From: Garcia nutans
Taxonomy: Eukaryota > Streptophyta > Magnoliopsida > Malpighiales > Euphorbiaceae
Reading direction: 5' to 3'
Assembly: GCA_947685225.1 (NCBI GenBank)
Contig: CANTUV010000037.1
Coordinates: 32,073,001-32,137,000 of the forward strand
DNA: 64,000 nt
Of this stretch, positions 47,391 through 58,178 are shown piece after piece. How positions within the stretch are numbered: position 1 is the stretch's first letter; each line of letters opens with the position of its first letter. The translations under genes and the position numbers were made by a program. The notes below the pieces were generated by a model. It had not been told where the DNA came from and searched no databases. It saw nothing but the letters and a program-made list of their open reading frames with translations.

Positions 47391-48730
47391 ATGCAAGGCA
47401 GGAGATCACTTGAAGGAGAACTGCATCCATTCATTCCAGAAATTCAGAGAGTAAAAAGGAGTAGAGAGGAGTTTGAGCTCTTCACAGGATTTGATACTTC
47501 AGAGGAAGACATTTCAGATTTTGAGTTAGAATCTGAAAAATCTGTAAAGATGGCTGAAGAAAGGCAAAGGACCATGAGAGATTTTGCTAGACCTGTAATT
47601 GGGACTTCCACTTCTTGCATAAGACTGACAGATGCAGCAAGGAACTATGAGTTGAAGAACATTCACTACAACATGCTGCCATCATTCTATGGAGTTCCAA
47701 ATGAAGATCCTTTGAACTTTATTCGGGATTTCTACTCCACCCTCAACACTTTTCCATTGGGAGGATTAACAGAGGATCAGTTGAGGATGAGATGTTTCCC
47801 TTATACTTTGAAGGATAGGGCAAAGAGCTGGCTCATGATGTTGCCTGAAAATTCACTGACAACTTGGGAGCAAGTTTATAACAAGTTCACGGGCAAGTTC
47901 TATTCACACCAAAAGACAGCTGAATTGAGAGGGAAGATTGCTACATTCTCTCAGTTTGAAGGAGAGCCATTTCATGAGGCTTGGGACAGATTCAAGATGC
48001 TATTGATCCAGTGTCCACATCATCACTACCCACTTCAACTCCTTAATCAGTTTTTCTATGATGGTCTCACCCAGCAATTTCAGAACACTGTTGATAATGC
48101 AGCTGGGGGAGCCATGGGAGAAAAGACAGCTGATGAGACTTATGAGATCTTTGAGATGTTGGGAGCTAATTCTCAACAAAAGAGTGTAAGGGGAAGAAGC
48201 AAGGGGGTGAATCAACTGGAAGCCAATACTGAAATGGTTAGTCAAATAGCTGAGTTGACAAGACAGGTTCAGATGCTAAACATGAAGAACAATGTTTCTA
48301 CATCTACTCAAGAAGTGTGTGGAATCTGTGGGACATTTGGGCATGGAGCAAATATATGTCCCTCTGCATATGAGACTTTTGGGAATGAAGCTGAGCAAGT
48401 TAATGCTATGGGGGGATTTCAACCAAGAGCTAGGAATGATCCTTACTCCAACACTTACAATCCTGGTTGGAGGAGTCACCCCAATTTTTCATGGACAACA
48501 AATAATGCTCAACAGCCTTTCCATTTGCTCCAGAGACAGAACCAGCAGCAGGGCCAATCCTCAAATCAAAATCAAGGTCAGCCTAAAAGAGAGAGTTTGG
48601 AAGACAGTTTACAGGCTTTTATCAAAGTCAGTGCTCAAAACCAAGAGATGAACAACAAGAGGCTGGATTCCTTGGAAGCATCTTTTAAGAAGGTGGAGAC
48701 CCAAGTGGGGCAACTTGCACAACAGATGCA
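47391..48730 (+). pseudogene. Athila-like gag, copy 3 (truncated by a rearrangement)
   Basis: The frame from ATG 47391 is open and nearly identical to copies 1 and 2 through the capsid, the zinc knuckle (about residue 310) and the VETQVGQLAQQM segment. It keeps the glutamine codon that is a stop in copy 1. After the CAACAGATGCA at 48720-48730 the Athila sequence ends; a few foreign codons follow until a stop at 48759-48761. The rest of gag, all of pol and the 3' LTR of this copy are missing. Confidence 0.93.
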
Positions 48731-48740
48731 TGGTAACTTC
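48731..48740. other. Filler at the breakpoint between A copy 3 and the B 3' LTR
   Basis: The ten bases TGGTAACTTC match neither the continuation of A (compare 37977) nor the B LTR upstream of 18940. B LTR sequence starts with TTTAGGG at 48741. Short filler with no clear overlap is typical of end-joining repair of a double-strand break. Confidence 0.7.
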
Positions 48741-50698
48741 TTTAGGGTTTTGAAATGGTAAGTGATTAAATGTATTATTGATGTATTGTTAAGGTGAATA
48801 TTGTGATGAACTTGTAAAATAAATGTTAATAACATTGATTATATCCATTTGAATAAGGTTAAGTTGTGTATAATGTGATTTAATGCAATCAAGGAGGCTT
48901 GGCCGTGTTTGGTTTTGAATTTGTTGGGAGACACGGCCAAATCTAAAGGAGAGACACGGCCAATCTATGGGAGACACGGCCAAGTTAGAGGAGACACGGC
49001 CGTGTTGGGTCATTTTTGGAGAGACACGGCCACTGGCTCAGCCGTGTCCCTTGCCCGTGTCTGCTACTGGATTTTTGGTGTTGAGAGACACGGCCACAAG
49101 CTTGGCCGTGTCCCTTGAAGGTGTTGGCTACTATGATTGGTCTTTGCCTTTCTCACATTGTATTGATTCTTCAAAGGTCTTCTTGCACCTAAACATAAAA
49201 ATAAACACTCTAAACACATTTAATACAAAGATTGAACTAAACAAATATATGTGGAAAGACTCTAAATCTATGAATAATGTTATATTGTGTATAATGTGGG
49301 ACAATGTGAGTAATGATGATGCATATGATACTATATGAACAATGTTATGTTTTATACATTGTGAATCTTATGAATGGTAATGTGATATATGAATAATGTA
49401 CTTTGTAATGTTATATCAATGATGCTATATGTAAAATGTGAAGGATATGATGGGGTAATTGATTAGGTATACTATGAAATATTATAATATGAATTGAGAC
49501 ATGACATGATGTGAAGCCATTGTGATTGGCTATGATAACTCAAATGTGATGTGAAGCCATTGTGATTGGCTATGATAACTCAAATGTGATGTGAAGCCAT
49601 TGTGATTGGCTATGATGATTCAATTGAGAATGAAATTGCTAAATGAATTGTGTGGCTAATGTGTTATTCCATTTTCAGAGTTTGTTGTTGGTGGCATGCC
49701 TAATATTGGTAACAATCTCTTGAAGTTAGGTTGGATTTGATCCTTGAAGCCTAATTGAGATGTTACAACCCTTGAAGCTAGGTTGGGTTGGTTCTTGAAG
49801 CCAAGTTGGGTTGATACTTAGCTTGCTTTGTTCCCCTTGAAGCTTGGTTGAACCTAATCCTTGAAGCCTAGTTGGGTTTATGATAATGATAAATGTGATA
49901 ACAAAACCAAAGCATTAACTCTGAAAATTGAATGTCATATTAGTGTGTTTTGGGCCCATGCTTGTCTTTGTTTAATGTGATTCATGAGTGGTGAACTGTG
50001 AATGGTATAATGTTTGCCTTTGTTGGAAATGTGATTCATGATTGGTGAATTGTGAATAAAATAATGATATGAAGTATGATATGTAATATGTATATTGATA
50101 TAATGATTGTGAGTATTAGTGATGGATTGTGGTTGGTGTTAATGATATGTATATATGTATATATAATATATGAGATTAGTAGAGATATATGAAAGGTGTA
50201 ACTAAAAAGGGAAACCATGATAAGAAACTAATGGTACATGGAATTTGATATATCATTATATGTTAGAACTTCTATTATGTATGTTTATATTATTTATTTG
50301 TACTACTAAGCTCTTGGGCTTAGCGCGGATGTGTAATCGCGCAGGTGACTAGGTGGAAGATATGAAGTCTTTCGTTATGCCACGAGAAGAGTAAGAGTTT
50401 ATTGAGACCAACTAGAGGGTGATGCATACATGTATAATTTTTAATTATGATGTATTTCTGACAAGAGTGTATTTATATGTACAAATGAAGTTTTGATAAA
50501 GATAAGATTCTTATATATAGGTAAGATCATTAAAAGTATAATGATTTTGTAAGTGCTCTTTAAATTAATGTATTGTGGTTTAAACTCTGTTAAAGGTTTT
50601 TAAATTGTAACGAAAAGTGACATCCTTATACTTTATATACTTACTGTATGTATACCCGGTATATGTATAGTAATTATATGGGGTATCGGGGTGTTACA
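48741..50698 (+). repeat. Element B 3' LTR (first 706 bp missing)
   Basis: It matches 18940-20856 of the 5' LTR with about 1% substitutions, one extra 40-bp repeat unit and a single-base indel, and ends GGTGTTACA. The captured Athila-like segment is at 48891-49255, the three 40-bp units at 49505-49620 and the CTAAGC stem-loop at 50306-50323. The following AGTAG pairs with ACTAG before 18234. Confidence 0.93.
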
Positions 50699-50771
50699 AG
50701 TAGAATTTGCATATTTTGGCAAGTTTCATTTACTGTGCCCTCACATACTGAATTTTAAATATTAGACTCAG
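50699..50771 (-). repeat. Element D 5' LTR, resumed after element B
   Basis: About 73 bp (gaatttgcatattttggcaa ... ctgaattttaaatattagac) correspond to 13965-14012 in the other LTR of D, with a short insertion. After this the similarity ends and LINE-derived sequence follows, so the rest of this LTR is lost or displaced. Confidence 0.75.
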
Positions 50772-51760
50772 AAACAGGGTTGGTAACTATGTTGATGGTC
50801 TCTTTCTGTAACACAAGTTTTACTAAAATGATCCTATCACCAACTCTTTTCACTGTTATAATTGTCTCCTTTAGATTATGATCCACAATTATAATTACTC
50901 CATTTTTACTTATGAATGTGTATACCACACCTTATATCATGTATTCTTAACTTTTTTACACTTTTCTCCAACCCATTTAGTCTCTTGAGTGCAAGTAATA
51001 TTAATTTTCCTCATCTCCATAATATAGACAAGTTTTCTCAACTTACTTGTAAGAGATCCAATATTTCAAGTTCCTATTCTAATCTTACTTTCCATTTGTT
51101 TTATCTTATGTCTCTTCTTATAGAAACTTTTGCTATTATCTGAGCATGTATCTCTCGTATTACTCGTATTTTGGACTAACTTCTTTATCCACACCAGTCC
51201 TCGATGTGAAAATCCTTACTTAGTTAGCATAATATCTGGGAACTCCTACACCCTTGCCTATTTCCCACTATACATGGCTTCCGATGCAACACGTCGTAAG
51301 TAGGGAACACCCCAATGATAATATCATTAGAATTCATATAACGAGATGTGATAAAATTTTACGCTGGTTATCACTTACCGCAATCCTCCTTCTTTATTCA
51401 GGCTTGGGACTGGCTATACACAAGAGACTCATATATAGGCAGAGTTTGATTGCTATTATTACATATTTAAAATTATATATTTGATTGTTATAGGAATGTT
51501 TGGTGTATTAAGTAGCATCTTCTGACAGTTCTCTATAAGGATTGTCAGGGGGTGTTATACTACTCCCCATGAGCCAACCTAGGGGCTTCATAAACACCTC
51601 AAGACATCTGAACCTCACATGGGATTCCTCCAAACTCACAATTCTATGTGAAGAGAAAGCCGATACATGCCCAAACACTAACCCTTTGACTTCTTTTCTT
51701 CAAGAAGAAAAGTCACAATGGCCCAACAATATAAACAATAAGCTTTTCTGAAAGGCAAAT
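50772..51760 (-). pseudogene. LINE fragment: 5' region and endonuclease start
   Basis: On the minus strand 51085-50830 reads as the start of an AP-type endonuclease of plant LINEs, with NIGSLTSKLRKL, INITCTQETKWVGE and GDRIILVKL. The catalytic Glu of QETKW is present. A TGA replaces the Trp codon of the usual GTWN motif, and further stops occur. The upstream part (51130-51760) has the kind of 5' sequence seen before this domain in plant LINEs, judged from memory. RT is absent. Non-LTR elements copy themselves by nicking the target with this endonuclease; this piece is dead. Confidence 0.65.
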
Positions 51761-52734
51761 GGAGATACCCATAACTCAACATGCAAAGTTTGATGACATG
51801 ACAGATGAGGTTGTATTTGTTCCAAGGCTCCTCAATTTAGGAGATACCAATAGAAAGACAACCGTGAATTATTGTGTTGTTTGCTTGATGGGTTGTTTAC
51901 TAAAGAGATGACTATGAGGAAACAAATAAATGCTCCTAAAGAAGATGAAATTTCTTTGAAAAGCCAGAGTGGCTCGTCGTTTGACTAAAATTTGATAAAA
52001 ACTAAAAATAGCTTTTGTGCGATGCATTTTGGTCCATGGAAAAAGTGGAAATATTGTTTTTTTTTAAATAGGAGAAATGAGAAAAAAATCAGAAAAAAGA
52101 AGAAGCAAGAAGCAAGCTTGAGAAGAAGACTTTGCATAATCATTAACAATAGATCCCACTTATTATTATTATTTAATACAAAAAGTAGATCTTATTTATT
52201 TTTTTAAGCCAAATATGTATAATAACTAGCAATGTTAAAATCTCCATTTTTTAAGGGGTTCAAATGGCAGTTTTTAGTAAAGCCTAAAATTAGTTTAAGG
52301 GTGAATATGTACTTATATGCACTTTTGTGAAAATATCAAGATCATATTTACGCTGTATCTCATAAAAATATAATCAATAATTTAAAAAATATTATAAATT
52401 AAAAATTTAAAGGTGAAAATTAATTTTAAATAAAAATTAAAGTAATTATTAATACATTTTTGAAATAACAAAAATAAATATATAAATTATAATAAATTTA
52501 TGAGTGTTATAGTATTTATTTACTTTTAACTATTCTTCTTCAAAAATTTATTTTATTTTAACAGGTTATATCTGGGGTATGCCATCTGTGTCAAATTGCC
52601 CTTAATCAATTTTCCAAATTTTTATTGATTGCCCTTTTGCTCTTTGGTTGCTGGAATCTTTCACCAATTAATAGTAGTAACATGGATAAGAATTCTATCA
52701 AGAATTGATTAATATCAACGTTTGATCAATGCTC
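51761..52734. other. AT-rich segment, nothing recognised
   Basis: No family was recognised. A frame at 51785-51870 reads DDMTDEVVFVPRLLNLGD but matches nothing I know. From 52300 to 52560 the DNA is very AT-rich. Confidence 0.4.
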
Positions 52735-53117
52735 AGTTGAAAATTTGAGGTTGTTTTGCTCAGTTTTGTGGGGTATCAGGAAGAAAAAGAATGAGGTATT
52801 ACGGAATAACATATTTCAAAGTGTAGAATCTCTTCTAAACATTTGTGTAATCCTATTTACAACAGTAGGACATGGTAAAAGCTAGGAACAAATCATAGAG
52901 TGCAGTAATGTTCTGACTGAATGGCAGAAGCCAAGATTAGGTTATTGAAAATGCAATATGGATGCAGCTTTGTGTAATGATTATAAAGTGTGGGGCTTAT
53001 TTGGAGTTGCTGTTAGAAATGATAGGAGTGAAGTTCAGGCTGCCTGCAAGTGAGGAGATTATGGTTTTGCATATCCAATTTTAGCAAAAGTTATGGGGTT
53101 GAGGCAGGGGTGGACAC
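52735..53117 (+). pseudogene. LINE-type RNase H C-terminal fragment
   Basis: The plus strand reads in one frame as the link region of plant LINEs (LFCSVLWGIRKKKNEVLRNN) and the RNase H start KCNMDAALCNDY, with the first catalytic Asp, followed by GLFGVAVRNDRSEVQAAC and, after a stop, ILAKVMGLRQG. This resembles the RNase H domain at the C-terminus of LINE polyproteins. Stops occur near 52885, 52947 and 53053. It lies on the strand opposite to the endonuclease fragment, so the two come from different insertions or from an inversion. Confidence 0.65.
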
Positions 53118-53254
53118 CAAAACAAATGTTAGAGAGGCTAGATTCAAATAGTCATATATATTGTTAAATAAAAGGAAATTAAAATCATATATTTACTAAA
53201 TCATGAGTCATAATTAAAAATAATCTCATAAAATATATTAAAAAATGTTGAATA

Positions 53255-53810
53255 CACTACACGAAAAACTGAATCAGACAACGGTCATTAGACAACGGTT
53301 AAGGAAAAAATCATTGTCTGAAAAAAACAGACAACGGTTTCTTTTCCCAAAAAAGCGTTGTCTGATTAATTTTCAGACAACTGTTTTTGGTGTTTGTTTT
53401 AACCGTTGTCTATTAGGTGTCATTTTGGTCACACCAGACAACGGTGTTTTAGGGACCATTGTGTAATATATGTTCAGACAACTGTTTTTCTGGTCATACA
53501 AAACCGTTGTCTGATAAGATGTTTCAGACAACGGTTTTTTCGAAAGTGTTGTATAATTCAGCGTTTCAGACAACGGTTAAAAAAAATCGTTGTCTGAAGC
53601 AAGCATACAGACAACGGTTTTTAGGGACCGTTGTGTAATATATGTTCAGACAAGTGTTTTTTTGATAAAAAAAAAACCGTTGTCTGATAAGATGTTTCAG
53701 ACAATGGTTATTTAGAAAGTTGTCTGATTAACTGTTCAGACCATTGTATAATATATGTTCAGACAACGGTTTTTCGTAAGAAACCGTTGTCTGATTAACT
53801 GAGTGTTCAA
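53255..53810. repeat. CACTA terminal and subterminal repeats (CAGACAACGGT)
   Basis: After the terminal repeat, CAGACAACGGT and its reverse complement ACCGTTGTCTG (with variants) occur around twenty times over 540 bp, often as facing pairs 20-45 bp apart. In CACTA elements such subterminal motifs bind the element-encoded TNPA-like protein and bring the ends together. Confidence 0.92.
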
Positions 53811-54228
53811 AAAAATTGCCTTAAATGAAAGTAATCCCTATACACAAATCAAACCAAAAACACAAATCAAATGAAATCCTCCACTGACAAGTGTTAAACC
53901 AAATCCACCAGTAAGGTGTCAGAGCAAAAACCACATGATTCAATAAATTATATAACCAAATCTTTGAACAAAGTGTCAAATAAAAGTACAAATCAATGAT
54001 AGGTACAAATGAAACTTTCAACAAATTTAAATAAGAAACACAAAACTTTCAACAAAGCGTCCAACCAATCTTTCATTAAATTCTGAATGATATAAACAAA
54101 ACATTCTACAGGCAGCAGGGAGTTGTGACAAGCATTAAGGATGTTGGACCTGCAAGTATAAAGGATGGAAAAATTAATGGCAGGACATAATTTCAAAATA
54201 GAACTTAAAACAAATGAAATTATTACCA

Positions 54229-57200
54229 TCATGACAGCTGAATCAATTCTTCTTCCTTCCGCATGTAACTACTGTTTTCTTCATCGAGTTCATCTACATA
54301 TGGGAACGTTGGCAAATATAGCTCATTCTCAAGTTCTATTTCTACAGATCCCTCATTTTCATCATCACTTTCATCATAGTACTTGTCAGGTAATTTTAAG
54401 ACAACTGACCATAATTTTTCAAGAGGGTCATCTATGTAACAAACTTGCTTGACATGTTTTCCTAACACAAAAGGATCGTTTAGAAAACCTAATTTGTTCA
54501 AATTAACCAATGTATATCCCAAGTCATCTACTTTAACCCCTTTGTTCATATCTACCCAATTACAATGAAACATAGGAACCCTAAAGTGGTTATAGTCCAA
54601 CTCCCAAATACTTGTAATAACTCCATAAAATGTATGTGAAGTATGCTCGATGTTTTTATCCTTACCCTTCAAAAGCATTGTATCGGCATCTACACAAACA
54701 CCGCTACACTGAACTTGCCGTGTATCATCACGTTCTTTGGTGCTGTAGGTAACACCATTGATTCTATAGCCACTGAATGTAGCTACATCCTTGTTAGGCC
54801 CTACTGCAATCCACATTATATCCTTAGTTACTGTATTCTTCTCATCAAGTAATTCTGATGCAATCTGTCCAAAAAATTAAATTGGCCATAAGTATGATAT
54901 AGCCTTTGAGAGAAGATAAATATTGTAGTATTTCAAAATAATTCACAAGTACAGGGCATTATTATTTTTCAGTAAAATATATAAAGAAACAGGCCTATTT
55001 TTGCTGCAAATTGCAGCAAAATACTTGGGCTATAAGATTTTACCTTTTTATGAAACCACTTAGGGAATGTTTCATTTTGCATGTTCTTTAGCCACTCTTC
55101 ATCATTTTCATGTTGTAGATATCTTGTCATCAAAGAAGCCATATGTTCACTGCAAGTAAAATCAACTTTATTAATTTTTGAAACAAAATACAGAAAATAA
55201 GGAAATAACAAAAACAAATTGAAGTAACTTACTTAAAATATGGGCGAACGTCATTACAATATTGGAGAAGACACAAATGTGCTAGTGCAAGTCCTTCTTA
55301 CTTGGCGTTATCACTGTTGCACCAGATAAGGGTCTGTATTTTGCGTTGTCCTTATCCCTACCATTTTTCGGCAATTCAACAGTTGCTTCTTCAAAGTTGA
55401 CCAAACACTCAACGACCTCTTCTGCAACATAGGCCTCAGCAATGCACCCTTCCGGACGAGCCCGATTACGTACATAACCCTTGAAAGTCTTCATATATCT
55501 CTCGAAAGGGTACATCCAGCGTAGGAAGATTGGCCCACAGAGCTCAACCTCTCTCACAAGATGAATTGAGAGATGGATCATTATATCAAAGAAGGAAGGG
55601 GGGAAGTACTTTTCTAGCAAGCATATGGTCTCCACCAACTAAGCTTGCATTTTTTCCAGTTTATCCACCTCGATGACTTTACTGCAAATTGCCTTGAAGA
55701 AGAGGCAAAACCTAATAATAGTGCACCTAACCTGTTTTTGTAGTACTGACCGAATTGCGATGGGGAGTGAGTGATGCAACATTGTATGGCAGTCATGAGA
55801 TTTCATTCCAACAAGTCGCAGATTTTCCATTGATACTAGACCCTTAATGTTTGAACAAAAACCATCAGGTAACTTCATGCCAACCAAGGATGAGCAGACA
55901 ATCTTCTTTTCTTTATGCAATAAGTTCCAAGATGCCATCGGCAACTTCTCTTTTTTTCTGGGAGTTTTTGGCCTCAGCTCCGTTCTTATTCCCATTTCAG
56001 CCATATCAAGACGGACAGACTCCTTATCTTTTGACTTCCCTGGTATATTTAGCAAGGTACCAGTCAAAGCTTCACATATATTTTTCTCGATATGCATCAC
56101 ATCAAGGACATGCCTAACCGACAAAAATTTCCAATACCCAAGTTGGAAAAATATAGACATCTTCTTCCAAATAGGTCGAGGTTCACCTTTATTCAATTGA
56201 GGTTGGCGTTGTGTCTTACCATAGACATGGCCCCTTAGTGGTTGTACCCTTTCAAACACCTCCTCTCCAATTAATGGAATAGTAGTTGACAACTTCTCCA
56301 CGGTGTTATCAAAGGCTAATTTTTGCCTTCGATATGGATGATAACGGGGCAACCACCTACGATGCCTCATAACCACCGTCTTATGATAATTTGCCAACCT
56401 GGTAGCTTTTGTTTTATCAACACAGACAGTACAAGCATTATACCCTTTCATGATGTTGCCCGACAAGTTGCCTAAGGCTGGATAATCACTAATTGTCCAC
56501 AACAAAATTCCCCCTAGTATGAAGAACTCTTTCTTATATGCATCATACACTTGTTTCCCATTCCATAACACTTGAAGATCTTCTATAAGTGGCTGAAGGA
56601 ACACATCAATATCATTTCCGGGCTTATTCGGTCTGGATATCAACAAACTTAACATAATATACTTTCTCTTCATACAAAGCCAAGGTGGTAAGTTGTAAAT
56701 ACATAGCAAAACAGGCCAACATGAGTAATCAGTTGATAATCCAAGGAAGGGATTGAATCCATCGGTAGATAAAGCTAATCGAAGGTTTCTTGTCTCCGAA
56801 GCAAACTCAGGCCACTTTTGGTCGACATCCTTCCATGTTTGTGAGTATGTCGGATGTCTAATTTTACCATCCTTTTGTCGCCTGGTGTCATGCCAAGTCA
56901 TTTCCTTTGCAATTTGAGCTGTATTGAACAAATTTCTCAACCTTGGTATTAATGGAAAATACCATAGAACCTTAGCAGGGACCCCTTCCAATTCTTTTCC
57001 TTTCTTGTCCAGCTTCCATCTAGAGGCTCCACATATGCGGCAAATTGTCTCATCTTCATCTCTCTCACCACGATATAAGAGACAATCATTCGGGCACATG
57101 TGTATTTTTTCATACTCCATACCCATAGCACATAAGGTTTTCTTGGCTTCACTGAAGGAAGAAGGGATACTATTGCCTTCTGGAAGCATTGACCCAAGCA

Positions 57201-57693
57201 AAAGGAGAATATCAGAGAAGCATGTATCAGAAATGCCATGCTTTGCTTTCAAGTTATATAACTTGACTAAAGCTTTCATCTTAGTATAACCCTTGCATCC
57301 CGGATAAAGGGGTTCATGTTCACCTTCAACATGGTTAATGAAATTAGAGGAATCTAATGAAATATCACCATTGTCGACATTATCATGCCCCATTCTTATG
57401 TTTGTTTGATCAACTGATTCTGAGAAACAATCGGTTTCAGCAACTAAAAGACTCCCTTCTGGATTTGACTCTCCGTGCCATATCCAGCAAGTATAGGTTT
57501 GATCAATACCATATTGGAAAAGATGATCCCTAACAGTTTGAGCCTTCCACGATTTACTGTGAGCGTATCTTAAGCATGGACAACTAATTTTTGTTTCATC
57601 AAACCCATTCTCAAATGCAAACATTAACAACTCTTCCACACCTAATTGAAACTCTCTTATTCTTCTATCAGCCTTCAACCAAGATCTATCCAT
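54229..57693 (-). pseudogene. TNP2-type CACTA transposase (one stop, one frameshift)
   Basis: The gene starts at ATG 57693. Exon 1 runs to 55233, exon 2 covers 55149-55044 and exon 3 54864-54229; the introns have GT...AG ends (GTAAGT...TTGCAG and GTAAAA...GGACAG). The N-terminal 75 residues match the transposase-associated domain (RSWLKADRR, GVEELLMFAF, CPCLRYAH). The TNP2 core lies at about residues 190-560 (LLYRGERDEDETICRICGASR, LALSTDGFNPF). A DUF4218-like block has FPPSFFDIMIHLSIHL and RPEGCIAEAYV. The last exon holds a DUF4216-like block (YGVITSIWELDY, VPMFHCNW). TAG at 55639-55641 is in frame, and one base is missing near 55284, just before LCLLQYCNDVRPYF. The gene is otherwise full length, so decay is recent. 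Confidence 0.9.
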
Positions 57694-58178
57694 CTTTTAG
57701 TTGGACCAGTTCTGCAATTTGAGCAATAATTCAGTTAGTTGGACCAGTTCTGCAATTTTGACAACAATAATTCAGTTAATAGCAAGAACCAGATACATAA
57801 TACTTATGTGAACTCCACTGAATTATGGTGATGTCAAATAGAACCTGGAAGGGAAGTATAATCACCTCAGATGCGAGAGCAGATGTAGTAGCTAACTTCT
57901 ATGAAGGTTTCTCAAAGATAGTTATCATATGGTTGTTGTGGTTTGAATAAAGTTGCATGAGGAAGCTTGGACTGTTATGTAATTGTTCAACCTGAAGGAG
58001 AAAGAAAAAGGGTTCACATATAGAACTTAAAAGTTGTCATTGAAAAGAAAAGCTAGCACCAAGAGCAAGGAAAGGGGTATTTCTTGGTTACAAGTCAGAA
58101 GTGAGAGGTTTTCTATTTATGGATCTCACAACAAAATAAATTTTAGTCAGCATTTATTTATAGTTTCATGAGCAGTAC
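57694..58178. other. Upstream part of the CACTA element
   Basis: No gene is seen. AGTTGGACCAGTTCTGCAAT is directly repeated at about 57701 and 57737. The segment probably holds the leader of the transposase gene. It ends at the LTR of the Ogre-like element. Confidence 0.5.

Larger units (their letters stand above)
18234..50698 (+). mobile_element. Element B: non-coding chromovirus-like LTR element carrying a nested Athila-like array
   Basis: The block starts TGTAATATCCC and ends GGTGTTACA, and its flanks read ACTAG and AGTAG, a five-base target duplication with one mismatch. Its own parts are the 5' LTR (18234-20856), PBS, 3.1 kb of internal DNA, PPT (to 24001) and a truncated 3' LTR (48741-50698). 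The sequence 24002-48730 is foreign, namely the Athila-like array. Without it and with a full 3' LTR, B would be about 8.4 kb, which fits a large retrotransposon derivative (LARD). Confidence 0.85.
53255..58178 (-). mobile_element. CACTA (En/Spm) DNA transposon, 5' end not seen
   Basis: The left end starts CACTACACGAAAAACTG, the terminal inverted repeat of CACTA elements, preceded by ATA as a possible 3-bp duplication. Subterminal repeats and a TNP2-type transposase gene on the minus strand follow. The matching terminus (...TTTTCGTGTAGTG) is not found up to 58178, where an Ogre-like LTR begins. The simplest reading is that the Ogre-like element landed in the 5' part of the CACTA element. Confidence 0.85.

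Noticed and set aside
53245..53597. Frames of 60-73 residues in the CACTA subterminal region
   Set aside because: They consist of repeated CAGACAACGGT motifs and are non-coding.
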